From an uncultured Lachnospiraceae bacterium (GTDB lineage: Bacteria; Bacillota; Clostridia; Lachnospirales; Lachnospiraceae), in NCBI GenBank assembly GCA_910588215.1, contig CAJUQJ010000006.1, positions 89,345 through 153,344 on the forward strand: a DNA stretch of 64,000 nucleotides, given 5' to 3'. Positions 8,865-17,979 of this stretch are shown here, piece after piece. Each line of letters begins with the position of its first letter. Within the stretch, counting starts at the first letter, position 1. The notes below the pieces were generated by a model. It worked only from the letters and a program-made list of their open reading frames with translations. It made no database searches and was not told the DNA's origin. The translations under genes and the position numbers were made by a program.

Positions 8865-11309
8865 TTATAAAGCAACCACTATCTCTTTCTCACTCCACGC
8901 CAGCGCCGTCTCTTCCGTCACCTGATTCTTACATACCATCCCGATCCGGTATGTCCCGGCTTCCAGATCCCTTTTCAAGACCCTCAGCACAAACCCGGCA
9001 AGTTCGATATGCTCTTCCCCACGCAGACTTTCCACCACATCCCTGCGATACCAATCCGCCGGAACTGCCATATATCCTGACACAGCCATGTCACCCGTAC
9101 CGGCTTCGACCCTTTGCAGCAGCAATGTCTTATCATAATATGCGTTATCCTCTCCCGACACATAGCACCACCCCATGATCCAGACGATATCAGGCTCTTC
9201 TTCCCGTATCTTGTGCTGCATCTCCGCTCTGTCCACTATCAGCTTCAGACATTCCTCCCGGCTGCGCTTAAGGAGTTCACCTCGCAGCGGCATGACTTCC
9301 TGCGTGCAGAGAGAATCCTCATAGGCGAATTTATGATTACAGCGATAATCCGAAGCATTGTCGATCAGCGACTCGTGATAGAAGGGATCCTGGCCATTCA
9401 TCTGTGGATGCCTGTCATAAAGATGCTGCTTTTCCTGCAGCAGCCGCTCCCACTTATGCTCGTCAAACTCGTCCAGCCCGCGGCTTAACGATTCGTGATG
9501 GTACAGCACGGCATCGTTTCTTTGCACGTTGTAGTATCCGGCCTCTGCCAGCTTAAAGCAAAATTCCACATCATTATAGGAAACGGCCATCGACTCATCG
9601 AATCCACCCACTTCTTCATACTTTGCCCGAGCCACCATCAGACACGCCGCCGTCACGCCGATCATGTTATAGGTCACCCTGTTATGCCCATAGTAGTAGT
9701 CCCTGTCGTCCTGGAAGGTCACCAGCTTATGGGACGGCCCGATCCGCAGGTTCGTGATACCCACATGCTGGATCTGTCTTGTACCGGCATACCATAATTT
9801 TGCTCCCACCGCTCCGGTATTGGACTGGATGGCCTGACCGACCATCCGTCCCAACCAACTCTTCTCTATAATCTCTATGTCATCATTCAGAAAAAGAAGA
9901 AGATCCCCCTGCGCCCGTGTCGCTCCCAGATTACACATTTTAGAAAAGTTGAAGGGCATTTCTTCGTATAGATAAAGGAAACGGTACTCTTTCTGCAGCT
10001 TCTGCAGTCGCATACGATTCTGCTCATTGCTACCGTTATCTACCACGATCCATTCATAACAGTCATACTGCGTCTTCTTCCGAAACGAGCTTAAGCATTG
10101 TTCCAGCACTTCCGGATGATCCTTCGACGGAATCACCACCGACACCAACGGATGAGGATGGATGTGCTTGTCAACGCTCTGCGCACGCGCACAGCGGTCT
10201 CTTCCGGATATGGACGTATCGTATACGATATGGTATATATCCGGCTCCTGCCCGCACTGCAGGCTCCCCCGCCTTCCGCGTCTGTACAGTGCCGCCTCTC
10301 TCACTGCCCTGTATTCCGCGCCGACTCCCGTCAGATGCAGTCCCTGCTCCAACTCCTGGATCAGACATTGTTCCGCCCGGATAAATCTCTCCTCTCTTTC
10401 CCCACAGGCCTCAATCTTCTCCCGCTCTCCGCCGTCCGGCTCGTATAACTGATGAAAAAGCACCCGTGGGATATGCCCGATGCTTTCGGAAAGCGGCACA
10501 TTGCCGAACTGCTGCCGCCGCATGACAGCCTCCTCCAAATACAAGCAAAGATTATAGAACCTTACGCTCTGACCGATAGCTTCCGTCTGAAAATATTCCG
10601 GCCGGACACCGTCCTCCTGCAGCACTTCCGCCAATAGTTCCTCCCGCGCCGCCACCAGATGTCCCCAATAATTATATGACAGCAGCGTATCCGGTGAATA
10701 GCACGGCTTAAACCATGGCTGCATGCGCTGCGAAAGATTCTCCCAATAAAAATCTTCATCCGTATAGGCTATAATGCACGATCTGTTCTTATCGAAATAA
10801 GCTTTAATTTCCTCAAATGCACTCGGGCAGATGACGCCGCCACCGTAAGTCAGAAGTACGATATCCGTTCCCGGCACGCGAACGGCTTCCCAATCACTGA
10901 CTGACAGCGCATGCTCTCCGGATGCCGCTTTCCCGTCCTGCGAAGACGACACATCGTCTGATCCGTTTCCCTGCCCGCTCTTTTCCTGCGACAGCCATAG
11001 CTGATAGGGCTGTTTCTGGCGCCGCACTTCCTGTATATAACGCAGAAAACAGGCGTTCTTTACAGAACCCCTGTTCTTTTCCTTATGCTGTTGCAGACGG
11101 TCGCACAGATTCTCGTACAGTTTCCGAAAAGGCACCGTTGCTTTCCAAAAGGGCGTCGCACAGATCCGTTCCAGATTATCGCTTAAGTCCGCCTGTCTTC
11201 TCTCCGCATCCGCAATATGCTCCGCCAGCACAATATTCTGTTTCCGTTCCTTCTCATAAGCCGCCGCATAATAAGCGGCCCAGCTGTACTTCTCTGTTCC
11301 TCTGCTCAT
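8865..11309 (-). CDS. Large glycosyltransferase: degenerate GT-A, intact GT2, C-terminal extension
   Basis: About 814 residues. An N-terminal helical segment (YAAAYEKERKQNIVLAEHI) matches that of the neighbour at 6678-8678. A GT-A-like region follows at about 150-345, with TDED at 186-189 but no usual opening strand or nucleotide loop, so it may be catalytically dead. An intact GT2 domain spans 391-630 (VSVVIPSKDHPEV, VVDNGSN, LNDD 477-480, YNDVEFCFKLAEAGY). The last ~130 residues form a different, probably beta-rich domain. The ATG overlaps the stop codon of the upstream methyltransferase-kinase gene (ATGA), which favours it over the in-frame TTG nine bases earlier. Translational coupling suggests a common complex. 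Linkage is unknown. Confidence 0.85.
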   Translation of the reverse strand: MSRGTEKYSWAAYYAAAYEKERKQNIVLAEHIADAERRQADLSDNLERICATPFWKATVPFRKLYENLCDRLQQHKEKNRGSVKNACFLRYIQEVRRQKQPYQLWLSQEKSGQGNGSDDVSSSQDGKAASGEHALSVSDWEAVRVPGTDIVLLTYGGGVICPSAFEEIKAYFDKNRSCIIAYTDEDFYWENLSQRMQPWFKPCYSPDTLLSYNYWGHLVAAREELLAEVLQEDGVRPEYFQTEAIGQSVRFYNLCLYLEEAVMRRQQFGNVPLSESIGHIPRVLFHQLYEPDGGEREKIEACGEREERFIRAEQCLIQELEQGLHLTGVGAEYRAVREAALYRRGRRGSLQCGQEPDIYHIVYDTSISGRDRCARAQSVDKHIHPHPLVSVVIPSKDHPEVLEQCLSSFRKKTQYDCYEWIVVDNGSNEQNRMRLQKLQKEYRFLYLYEEMPFNFSKMCNLGATRAQGDLLLFLNDDIEIIEKSWLGRMVGQAIQSNTGAVGAKLWYAGTRQIQHVGITNLRIGPSHKLVTFQDDRDYYYGHNRVTYNMIGVTAACLMVARAKYEEVGGFDESMAVSYNDVEFCFKLAEAGYYNVQRNDAVLYHHESLSRGLDEFDEHKWERLLQEKQHLYDRHPQMNGQDPFYHESLIDNASDYRCNHKFAYEDSLCTQEVMPLRGELLKRSREECLKLIVDRAEMQHKIREEEPDIVWIMGWCYVSGEDNAYYDKTLLLQRVEAGTGDMAVSGYMAVPADWYRRDVVESLRGEEHIELAGFVLRVLKRDLEAGTYRIGMVCKNQVTEETALAWSEKEIVVAL

Positions 11310-13396
11310 ACACCCCAAAAACCTCTTCTCTGCATATGCTTCGCCGTCTCTTCCGGCAGCCTCGTCACCGTCATCTTTACTTGCAGCAGATTGCGTTCCT
11401 CACCGGACATCCCCATCAGGGAGAACGTTATGTTCGGATCCTTTGTCGGGAAAACATAAGTATTCTCTCCGACCTTAACGCCGTTATTCTGAACTCGTCT
11501 GCCCTTTAAAGGTATCATCGCGCCGTTCCAACGAATCTCCTGCAGATAGACAAGGCAGCAATCACTGCAGGGATCGATTCGCAGAGCGCTCCGGCCTCTG
11601 GCGATGACCACCTCCAGTTCGGTCATGCCCTCCGGCGTGACTCTCAGCTGCTCTTCCGACGCTTCCTCTATAAAAAACGACTGTTCTTCTTGAAAGCCCC
11701 TGCCCGTATCCTCATAAATCTGAATCCGATCCCTGTTGTCCGCCTGCCTCTGCCCACGGCAGAAATCTTCCACTGTATAGACCGGATTTCCGATCGTCTC
11801 CCGAATCTGCGGCATGGACATCCTCTTGCACGTTACATACTGCTGGAACGCCATTTCCTGCCTACGGTACTGCTCCGCATCAGACTGTGTTATACCCAGC
11901 TTGTCCATAATTAATTCAAGATTTAATTTGTTCCGTTTCTCATTCTCCAGTATATAACAGTAAACTGCGCGGAACGCAATCTCCTTCGTCTCGATCTTCC
12001 TCTCGAAACTCCATTCATAATCTATCACATTCCAATCAGCTTCCAGATCTCTCGGCACGATGATATTCGCAAAGATCAGATCGTAGTCCGCGACCTGCTG
12101 CTCCTCCCCAAAGGAGATCCTACGCAGATATTCATCAAACAGACACTGAAATCCCTCTACATTATCCTTCTCCAGACAGGCATCCAACAATTCTTCCAGC
12201 CTGACACCGACAATATATTCCAGCTGAAGACAGGGCACATCCTCCGCCGTCCGCTCTAACTTGCAGTGGTTGACAGACAGTCCGCTGCCTGCAAACCGCT
12301 CCGACAGCTTCCCGGCCATAGCAGCGGTCCCCTCTATATGCTCCCATGCGGCTCTCGATAACGGGTGTTTCTCTATGATTTTCCCCTGGGCGGTCCTTTT
12401 CTGGACAGTCTTGATACAGAATTCCTCTTTCCTGTCATTGGAATATTTCACATACTGCTCTTCCAATGCAGGCCCCAGCAGGAGCATGTAAGAATTGGAA
12501 AACAGCGGAAACTGTTTTTCCTGCAAAATGGTATCGAAAACCTTTTTCTCATCGAACAACAGCAGTCTGTCCCTGTCGAAGTTGCGCAGATTGGAGGAAA
12601 GTTCTCCCTTCTGCGGCAGTCTCGCGTCAGAGTACAGGCTTGTCATAAACTTATAATCCGGATACGGGTAATACATCTGTGCCTGCGTAAACCCACAGTT
12701 CCTGGCGATTCCAAGCAGTCCGTCCCGTGTAAATGTTCTCACCACACCGCCCTCCGGATAATTCTCCAGTCCCGTGAAATAAGAGCCCAGATGGTCCTCC
12801 CGGCATCCTGCCCAATATTTCAGGCCAAACTTATTCTCTATGGCGATCGCGATATGTCCCTCCGGTTTTACATGTTTCCTGATGATATTCAGGAAACTCT
12901 CATAGGGTTTATCTGACTGAATATAAGCCTGTGCATATTCAAACACGCCGATCAGGCAGATATAATCATAATCGCAGGGCAACTCCGGCTCAATATCCTG
13001 AAAATTCCCCACATGGATCGTCACATTACCGGACTCCATATGTCGGTAGGCATTGATCCTGCTGCGCTTGCCGGACAGATCGATGCAAGTCACTTCCCCC
13101 GCCTTCCCGGCCAGGGTTCCTGTGATCGCTCCGCATCCCGATCCGACTTCCAGCACTTTCATATCCTTCGTGATCGGCAGCCACTCTACAATATTCCCCC
13201 GCAACGGCGACAGATGATAAAGGATTGGCCAGCTCCGCTTTTCCTCGATGATGCGCTGATATTCAACGGCGGAATAGCTGCGGGCGATCTCTAACAGCTC
13301 GTCCTCCACGTCCCCGTCGCAATAACGATCCTCTCCCGGATAGTGCGTCAGATCCAGTTTAATTTTTCCGATTTCCTCTATCCTTTTTTCCGGCAT
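11306..13396 (-). CDS. SAM methyltransferase-kinase fusion, WbdD-like putative chain-end cap enzyme
   Basis: About 696 residues. An N-terminal class I methyltransferase carries VLEVGSGCG (residues ~81-89), acidic D106 and YDYICLIGVFEY. From ~300 a kinase/aminoglycoside-phosphotransferase-like fold follows: FCIKTV with a candidate ATP-binding lysine near 329, the hinge-like LEYIVGVRLEELL near 392-404, a catalytic-loop pattern D439-xxxx-N444 in DYDLIFANI, and the metal aspartate D459 in IDYEW. A C-terminal beta-rich part (~565-696) contains LRIDPCSDCC. In Escherichia coli O9a, WbdD joins methyltransferase and kinase, ends the O-antigen chain, and is encoded next to wzm-wzt. Here too the gene lies directly after wzm and wzt. 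GAGG is nine bases before the ATG; the reading frame overlaps wzt by 38 bases. Both activities are inferred from motifs. Confidence 0.75.
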   Translation of the reverse strand: MPEKRIEEIGKIKLDLTHYPGEDRYCDGDVEDELLEIARSYSAVEYQRIIEEKRSWPILYHLSPLRGNIVEWLPITKDMKVLEVGSGCGAITGTLAGKAGEVTCIDLSGKRSRINAYRHMESGNVTIHVGNFQDIEPELPCDYDYICLIGVFEYAQAYIQSDKPYESFLNIIRKHVKPEGHIAIAIENKFGLKYWAGCREDHLGSYFTGLENYPEGGVVRTFTRDGLLGIARNCGFTQAQMYYPYPDYKFMTSLYSDARLPQKGELSSNLRNFDRDRLLLFDEKKVFDTILQEKQFPLFSNSYMLLLGPALEEQYVKYSNDRKEEFCIKTVQKRTAQGKIIEKHPLSRAAWEHIEGTAAMAGKLSERFAGSGLSVNHCKLERTAEDVPCLQLEYIVGVRLEELLDACLEKDNVEGFQCLFDEYLRRISFGEEQQVADYDLIFANIIVPRDLEADWNVIDYEWSFERKIETKEIAFRAVYCYILENEKRNKLNLELIMDKLGITQSDAEQYRRQEMAFQQYVTCKRMSMPQIRETIGNPVYTVEDFCRGQRQADNRDRIQIYEDTGRGFQEEQSFFIEEASEEQLRVTPEGMTELEVVIARGRSALRIDPCSDCCLVYLQEIRWNGAMIPLKGRRVQNNGVKVGENTYVFPTKDPNITFSLMGMSGEERNLLQVKMTVTRLPEETAKHMQRRGFWGV

Positions 13397-14795
13397 CCCT
13401 TTTTCCCTCACGTGCCTGTCCCTTCCTAACCTCTATCCTGGAATTCATATCATAGAATCCAACCGTGTTCTTATCTGAAATGACCGTCAGATTAAGTACA
13501 TCATATAATCTGTGATAGACTGTAAAATCATCTTCCTCATAACCGGTCACGCCCAGAGAAAGCAGATACTCCCCGCCCTGCAGGTTCATCTCCTGGGTAA
13601 AATCCACCTCATACACTTCTCCTGCCTTCACCGGTTCCAGAAAAGCCTTCTCAAACATGGTATTCGTGCCGGTAATCTCTGTACCCCGCACATTCTTGAT
13701 CGTAAATGCAAAGATCGGTGCCTGCAGGTCCTCCGTCATCTTCACTTTCATATGGATCGTAAAAGAATTGCCTTTCAAGATCGCAGACGTCGTAATGCCT
13801 TTATCGTCACGGATATAATATTCCGTGATCACGGCTTTCTTAGAGCCGTATTCCAGAAGTTCCGGATTCTCTGCAATGCCGCCGGATACACCATTTGCTC
13901 CGGACTTAGCCTCCGCTCCCGGGGACGTCTCTGCATCTTCCTGTCGGCCTGCCTCGGCAGCCGTCTTCGACGCGGTACCACTCCTTTTCTTTGCGGCGTT
14001 TCTCAGCTGCTCGTCATCGAGCAGCCGCGTCTGCTCTTCTTCCGCTGCCGGTGCGGCATACTGTCCGACCAATACCTGTTTATAGGTGTCGATCATCTCT
14101 TTCGCCGTCCCCTCGCCCAGCTTCGTTCCCTGGTTGAGCAGCACGACTCTGTCACAGTATTTGCTGATGCTGCTCAGATCATGGCTGACAAAGACAATGG
14201 TCTTGCCCATCTCCTTAAATTCCTCGAACTTATGATAGCATTTCGCCTGGAAAAAGACGTCTCCCACAGACAAAGCCTCATCCACGATCAGAATCTCCGG
14301 ATCGATATTGATCGCCACCGCAAAAGCAAGGCGCACGAACATACCACTAGAATATGTCTTCACCGGCTGATAGACGTACTCTCCGATATCCGCAAATTCC
14401 AGAATAGAGTCCAGCTTCTCATCGATCTCCTTCTCTGTAAAGCCGATCATAGTGCCGTTCAAATAGATATTCTCAATTCCGTTATATTCATTATTAAAAC
14501 CGGCACCAAGCTCCAGCAGAGCCGAAATCCGGCCATTCACGGTCACACTCCCTCTGCTGGGGTTCAAGACACCTGTGATGATCTTCAGGATCGTAGACTT
14601 CCCGGAACCGTTCGTGCCGATGATACCCACACACTCCCCCTGCCGGATAGTCAGGTCTATCCCCTTCAGGGCATGATGCTGTGTGTGATGCTTTCCACGT
14701 CCGATCCCCAACGTCTCTTTCAACCGGTCAGAAGGCTTGTCATACAATTTATAAATTTTCTCGAGACCCGTTACCTGTATCGCAATATTATCCAT
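13359..14795 (-). CDS. wzt: ABC polysaccharide exporter ATPase with C-terminal glycan-binding-type domain (Wzt)
   Basis: ATPase half of an exporter that moves lipid-linked glycan across the membrane. Of 478 residues, the ATPase covers 1-240: Walker A TNGSGKS (61-67), signature YSSGM (148-152), Walker B ILIVDEA (168-174) and switch histidine in SHD (204-206). Residues ~243-312 are a low-complexity linker rich in A, E, K and G. Residues ~315-456 form a beta-sandwich-type domain like the Wzt C-terminus, which in known O-antigen systems recognises the modified non-reducing end of the chain. A charged tail ends the protein. AGGAC lies five bases before the ATG. Together with the permease upstream and the WbdD-like gene downstream, the domain argues for end-cap-dependent export. 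Confidence 0.9.
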   Translation of the reverse strand: MDNIAIQVTGLEKIYKLYDKPSDRLKETLGIGRGKHHTQHHALKGIDLTIRQGECVGIIGTNGSGKSTILKIITGVLNPSRGSVTVNGRISALLELGAGFNNEYNGIENIYLNGTMIGFTEKEIDEKLDSILEFADIGEYVYQPVKTYSSGMFVRLAFAVAINIDPEILIVDEALSVGDVFFQAKCYHKFEEFKEMGKTIVFVSHDLSSISKYCDRVVLLNQGTKLGEGTAKEMIDTYKQVLVGQYAAPAAEEEQTRLLDDEQLRNAAKKRSGTASKTAAEAGRQEDAETSPGAEAKSGANGVSGGIAENPELLEYGSKKAVITEYYIRDDKGITTSAILKGNSFTIHMKVKMTEDLQAPIFAFTIKNVRGTEITGTNTMFEKAFLEPVKAGEVYEVDFTQEMNLQGGEYLLSLGVTGYEEDDFTVYHRLYDVLNLTVISDKNTVGFYDMNSRIEVRKGQAREGKRDAGKKDRGNRKN

Positions 14796-14869
14796 AATTT
14801 GTCCTATCTATCCCGTGCAGACTGCCGCGTGATCTGCCTTGCCGTAACACATATAACTCCCATGTCCTG

Positions 14870-15901
14870 CTATAGTACATCCGCAAAATGCACCCGCATC
14901 TTCCGGAAGATCAGCGTCCCGATACAGAACAAGCTGATCGTAAAGATCCAGAAATAAGTAGAAGAATAGAAATGCTCCCAAAACCACTCTTCCTCATAAA
15001 TCGCGCTTCTGTATCCGTTCACAATATATACGAGCGGATTCAGCTTGAAAAGCATCTTCATATTATCTGTCTTAAGCATCGTAATGCTCCACAGAATTGG
15101 GGTCGCCCACATACCGATCTGCAGAGCGATAGAAATGATCTGCTGCAAATCCCTGATAAACACTACCAGCGCACAAGTCAGATAGCTCATGCCCAGCACC
15201 AACAGAAACATGCAGAAGCTGTAATAGACCAGCTGCAGCGTATACAGGTTCGGATAATAACCATATCCTATGGACACACACACAAGCACCACCACGAAGA
15301 AAATATGGATGAAAGTTGCCGATATCACCTTGATGATCGGCAAGATACTGATATTGAACACTACCTTTTTGACCAGATAATTATATTCGAGCAGTGCCAT
15401 GGTACCCTGCGTGATCGCCTCCGAAAAATAGAACCATGGTACCAGGCCAGCCGTCAGATACAGAACATAAGGCACTTCCAAACCGCTTGCCACCATCTGA
15501 CTTCTCGTATCAAACACTTTGTCGAAAACGATCCAGTACATTACAACCGTCACGATGGGCTGCGCCGTCGCCCAGATAATGCCCAGATAAGACCCGGCAT
15601 AACGATTCTTAAAATCATTCTTCGACAACTTCCAGATCATCTTCCTGCTCTGAAAAAGTTCTGCCGGAATGGTCAGGATCCGCTCATAAAAAATCGTAAA
15701 AATAATACAGGTAAACGCGATCAGCACACACCCACTGACTTTCTTCATCTGCTCCGTCACCTGGTCTGCCAGCGGATTATGATGCCTGACCAGCACTGCA
15801 GCCAGAAGCAGGCCAAGCCCCCAGAAAATGGCAACCCCTATGGACTTTCTGGGTGTTCTTATTTTCTTGATAGAATGATTGATATACTCTGTCTTTTCCA
15901 C
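14870..15901 (-). CDS. wzm: ABC polysaccharide exporter permease (Wzm-like)
   Basis: Membrane half of the glycan exporter, 343 residues. The ABC-2 type core starts around residue 85 (IWKLSKNDFKNRYAGSYLG) and has the usual six helices, including ATAQPIVTVVMYWIVF, LYLTAGLVPWFYFSEA and FLLVLGMSYLTCALVVFIRD. The ~85 residues in front, with two extra hydrophobic segments (VAIFWGLGLLLAAVLV and VLIAFTCIIFTIFY), are not normal for Wzm/TagG, which are about 260 residues. The start is GTG, with a GGGAA-type site eight bases upstream. The wzt gene begins 74 bases further on. Function follows from the family and the pair. Confidence 0.88.
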   Translation of the reverse strand: MEKTEYINHSIKKIRTPRKSIGVAIFWGLGLLLAAVLVRHHNPLADQVTEQMKKVSGCVLIAFTCIIFTIFYERILTIPAELFQSRKMIWKLSKNDFKNRYAGSYLGIIWATAQPIVTVVMYWIVFDKVFDTRSQMVASGLEVPYVLYLTAGLVPWFYFSEAITQGTMALLEYNYLVKKVVFNISILPIIKVISATFIHIFFVVVLVCVSIGYGYYPNLYTLQLVYYSFCMFLLVLGMSYLTCALVVFIRDLQQIISIALQIGMWATPILWSITMLKTDNMKMLFKLNPLVYIVNGYRSAIYEEEWFWEHFYSSTYFWIFTISLFCIGTLIFRKMRVHFADVL

Positions 15902-15926
15902 GTTCCCTATTCCCTGCTCTTAATTT

Positions 15927-15940
15927 GTAACAGTTCAGCC
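15927..15940. repeat. Family E terminus (single end)
   Basis: GTAACAGTTCAGCC matches the 14-base terminus of the MITE-like family seen in full at 6534-6675. No partner end was found nearby, so this is a fragment or a solo end in the 100-base gap between rfbC and wzm. Confidence 0.6.
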
Positions 15941-16001
15941 CTCATCATTCATTAAAGAGTCTGCTGCGCATACAACGCCGCTTTGCGGCTCACATTTTAT
16001 T

Positions 16002-16565
16002 TCATTTGCGGTACTGCTTGGTATATGCCGCAAGGCCTTCCCACTTCGTATCCTTCTCAGACATGACAGGCTGTGTCCCTTCCGCGATCGGCCAGTCAAT
16101 ACCAATAGCCGGATCGTTCCAGATGATCCCGCCCTCATCATTGGGATGGTAGAAATCCGTACATTTATAGGCAAACTCCGCATGATCGGACAGCACCAGA
16201 AAACCATGGGCAAAATTCTTCGGGATAAAAAACTGTTTCCTGTTTTCTGCCGAAAGGATCACGCCAAACCACTTCCCGTAAGTCGCAGAACCCGGTCTTA
16301 AGTCCACCGCCACGTCAAAAACCTCCCCGTTTACGACGCGCACCAGCTTGTCCTGCGGATACTGAATCTGAAAGTGCAGACCGCGGAGTACATTCTTCGT
16401 AGAAGACGACTGATTGTCCTGCACGAAGATCTGATCGATACCGGCCTCCTTAAAATCATTGTAATTATACGTCTCCATAAAATAGCCCCTGGAATCGCCG
16501 AACACGGTCGGTGTGATCACCTTAAGCCCTTCTATCTCACATGTCTCTACCGTTATTTTACCCAT
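16002..16565 (-). CDS. rfbC: dTDP-4-dehydrorhamnose 3,5-epimerase
   Basis: RmlC, the third enzyme of dTDP-L-rhamnose synthesis, which epimerises C3 and C5 of dTDP-4-keto-6-deoxyglucose. The protein is 187 residues, the family length. It shows RGYFMETYN, the catalytic histidine loop LRGLHFQ, DVAVDLRPGS, the catalytic-tyrosine stretch FAYKCTDFY, and IIWNDPAIGIDWP near the end. GAGG lies 12 bases before the ATG. It sits between a GH25 gene and the exporter permease; rmlA and rmlB are upstream on the same strand. The fourth enzyme, RmlD, is not encoded in this window. Confidence 0.95.
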   Translation of the reverse strand: MGKITVETCEIEGLKVITPTVFGDSRGYFMETYNYNDFKEAGIDQIFVQDNQSSSTKNVLRGLHFQIQYPQDKLVRVVNGEVFDVAVDLRPGSATYGKWFGVILSAENRKQFFIPKNFAHGFLVLSDHAEFAYKCTDFYHPNDEGGIIWNDPAIGIDWPIAEGTQPVMSEKDTKWEGLAAYTKQYRK

Positions 16566-16629
16566 GATCTCTATTATCCTCTCTTCTTTATTCTCATGCC
16601 TCGTATCTTGTCTCGATCATACTTTTCTC

Positions 16630-17979
16630 TTATTCGTCTCCCACCGGCACATTACCGCTGTCACCGTTTACCACGCCGGAATATCCTCCTGCTCCCTTCG
16701 CGTGATTGATAGAAGTATCGATATTCATATAACACAGGTTAAGATCCACCCGTGTCTCGATTCCGTCTACCGTACCCTTGGAAGTATACTGCCACATATG
16801 GTAATACTCCTCGTAGGCAGGAATATCCGTATACTCTGCCAGCCAGGTCTTGTAGGAAGACAGTTCCTTCATGTTGACCTGCTCGTTCAGCCAATTCCTC
16901 GATCCATAGATACCTGTCTCATACCCAGCCGCAGCTATCGTCTCCAGAAAAGCCTTGTGGATCTTCGTTCGCTCGGCACTTTCCAATCCATCCGCGCGCC
17001 CGCTTCCCCCGGCACTCTCACTGTCCAGAAATACCGGATAATCCACATCATAATCCTCGATCAGTCGGATCACCATACTGGCTTCCTCCACGGCCTCCAC
17101 TTCGTCAACTGCCTGCGTAAAGAAGTATACGCCCACCGGAATGTCCGCCTCTATAGCGCCCTTGATATTCTGCTCATACATAGGATCGAGAACAAGCGCT
17201 CCCGTGGATGCACCACGGTATCCGCAACGGATAATGGCAAATTCCACACCGGCATCCTTAACCTTCTCCCAGTCGATCTCCTTGTTCCATTTGGAAACGT
17301 CGATACCAATCCTGGCACTGCCGTGATCTAGTGCAAGATCCGTATTCTCACTGCCGTCCGCCGTTTCCTCCGCACCCTTCACTTCTTTATCTTCTCTCTC
17401 GGCGTCAATATCGTCTTCCGTCATGATCAGGTATTCGATATCATCCAGCACCTGGTATTCTATCTCCTGCTTAATCTGGATCGACGTGATCGTATTCGGA
17501 ACCTGATATCCTTCCGCCTCTTTCAAGGATACGCTGTATTCCCCGGCACGCAGGCCGTCGATATAGATGATACCGTCCTCATCATGGTCCGTATACTCTC
17601 CCAATCCCCGCACTTCGACGACGAAAGGATTCCCGGTCACCAGCCTGCCTATGCTGTCTACGATCATAATGCGCAGATCCTTGGCCACAGAACTCATCAT
17701 CAGAGAAACGCTTCTGCCGGAATAGGTCTCAATGCTCTTAAACTTGACTTCCTCATCAAAAAAGGTCTCATCCCGCAGAAACGCAGACAGATCACCACCT
17801 CTCTGTCCACTTGTCTCCTCAGCTTCTTCCAGTGCCGCAGTCTCCTGTGCCTGCCCATAAGCGGAAAATCCCAGCTTCTCTTTGACTGCATCCAGATTGA
17901 CTACTGCGATCACCCCTGTCACCACAATAAAAACAAATATCACGGCAAACAGCATTCTTCTCATTCTCTTAGAGTCCAT
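16630..17979 (-). CDS. Membrane-anchored GH25 lysozyme-like hydrolase
   Basis: About 449 residues, anchored outside the cell by one N-terminal helix (MLFAVIFVFIVVTGVIAVV) without a clear cleavage site. Residues ~85-180 resemble a SpaA/Cna-B-like beta domain (DEDGIIYIDGLRAGEYSVSL). The GH25 domain runs from ~225 (IGIDVSKWNKEIDW), with the catalytic D-x-E in VFLDSES and MWQYTSKGTVDGI near the end. GH25 enzymes cut the muramic acid-GlcNAc bond of peptidoglycan. Downstream of GAGG, ATG 17979 is preferred over an in-frame TTG six bases earlier; the frame overlaps the end of rfbA by 11 bases. It is a shorter paralogue of the protein at 20154-23303. Inside a glycan cluster it may open the wall for attachment or passage of polymer; that role is inferred. 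Confidence 0.88.
   Translation of the reverse strand: MDSKRMRRMLFAVIFVFIVVTGVIAVVNLDAVKEKLGFSAYGQAQETAALEEAEETSGQRGGDLSAFLRDETFFDEEVKFKSIETYSGRSVSLMMSSVAKDLRIMIVDSIGRLVTGNPFVVEVRGLGEYTDHDEDGIIYIDGLRAGEYSVSLKEAEGYQVPNTITSIQIKQEIEYQVLDDIEYLIMTEDDIDAEREDKEVKGAEETADGSENTDLALDHGSARIGIDVSKWNKEIDWEKVKDAGVEFAIIRCGYRGASTGALVLDPMYEQNIKGAIEADIPVGVYFFTQAVDEVEAVEEASMVIRLIEDYDVDYPVFLDSESAGGSGRADGLESAERTKIHKAFLETIAAAGYETGIYGSRNWLNEQVNMKELSSYKTWLAEYTDIPAYEEYYHMWQYTSKGTVDGIETRVDLNLCYMNIDTSINHAKGAGGYSGVVNGDSGNVPVGDE

Noticed and set aside
8670..8870. Plus-strand frame of 66 codons
   Set aside because: It is translated from dispersed repeat A, which also appears at 1482-1605; no ribosome site.
13512..14957. 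Plus-strand open frame of 481 codons opposite wzt
   Set aside because: It lies entirely opposite a well-supported ATPase gene, has no ribosome site and a composition typical of the reverse strand of a coding region.
14888..15955. Plus-strand open frame of 355 codons opposite wzm
   Set aside because: Antisense shadow of the permease: histidine- and arginine-rich, no family match, no ribosome site.
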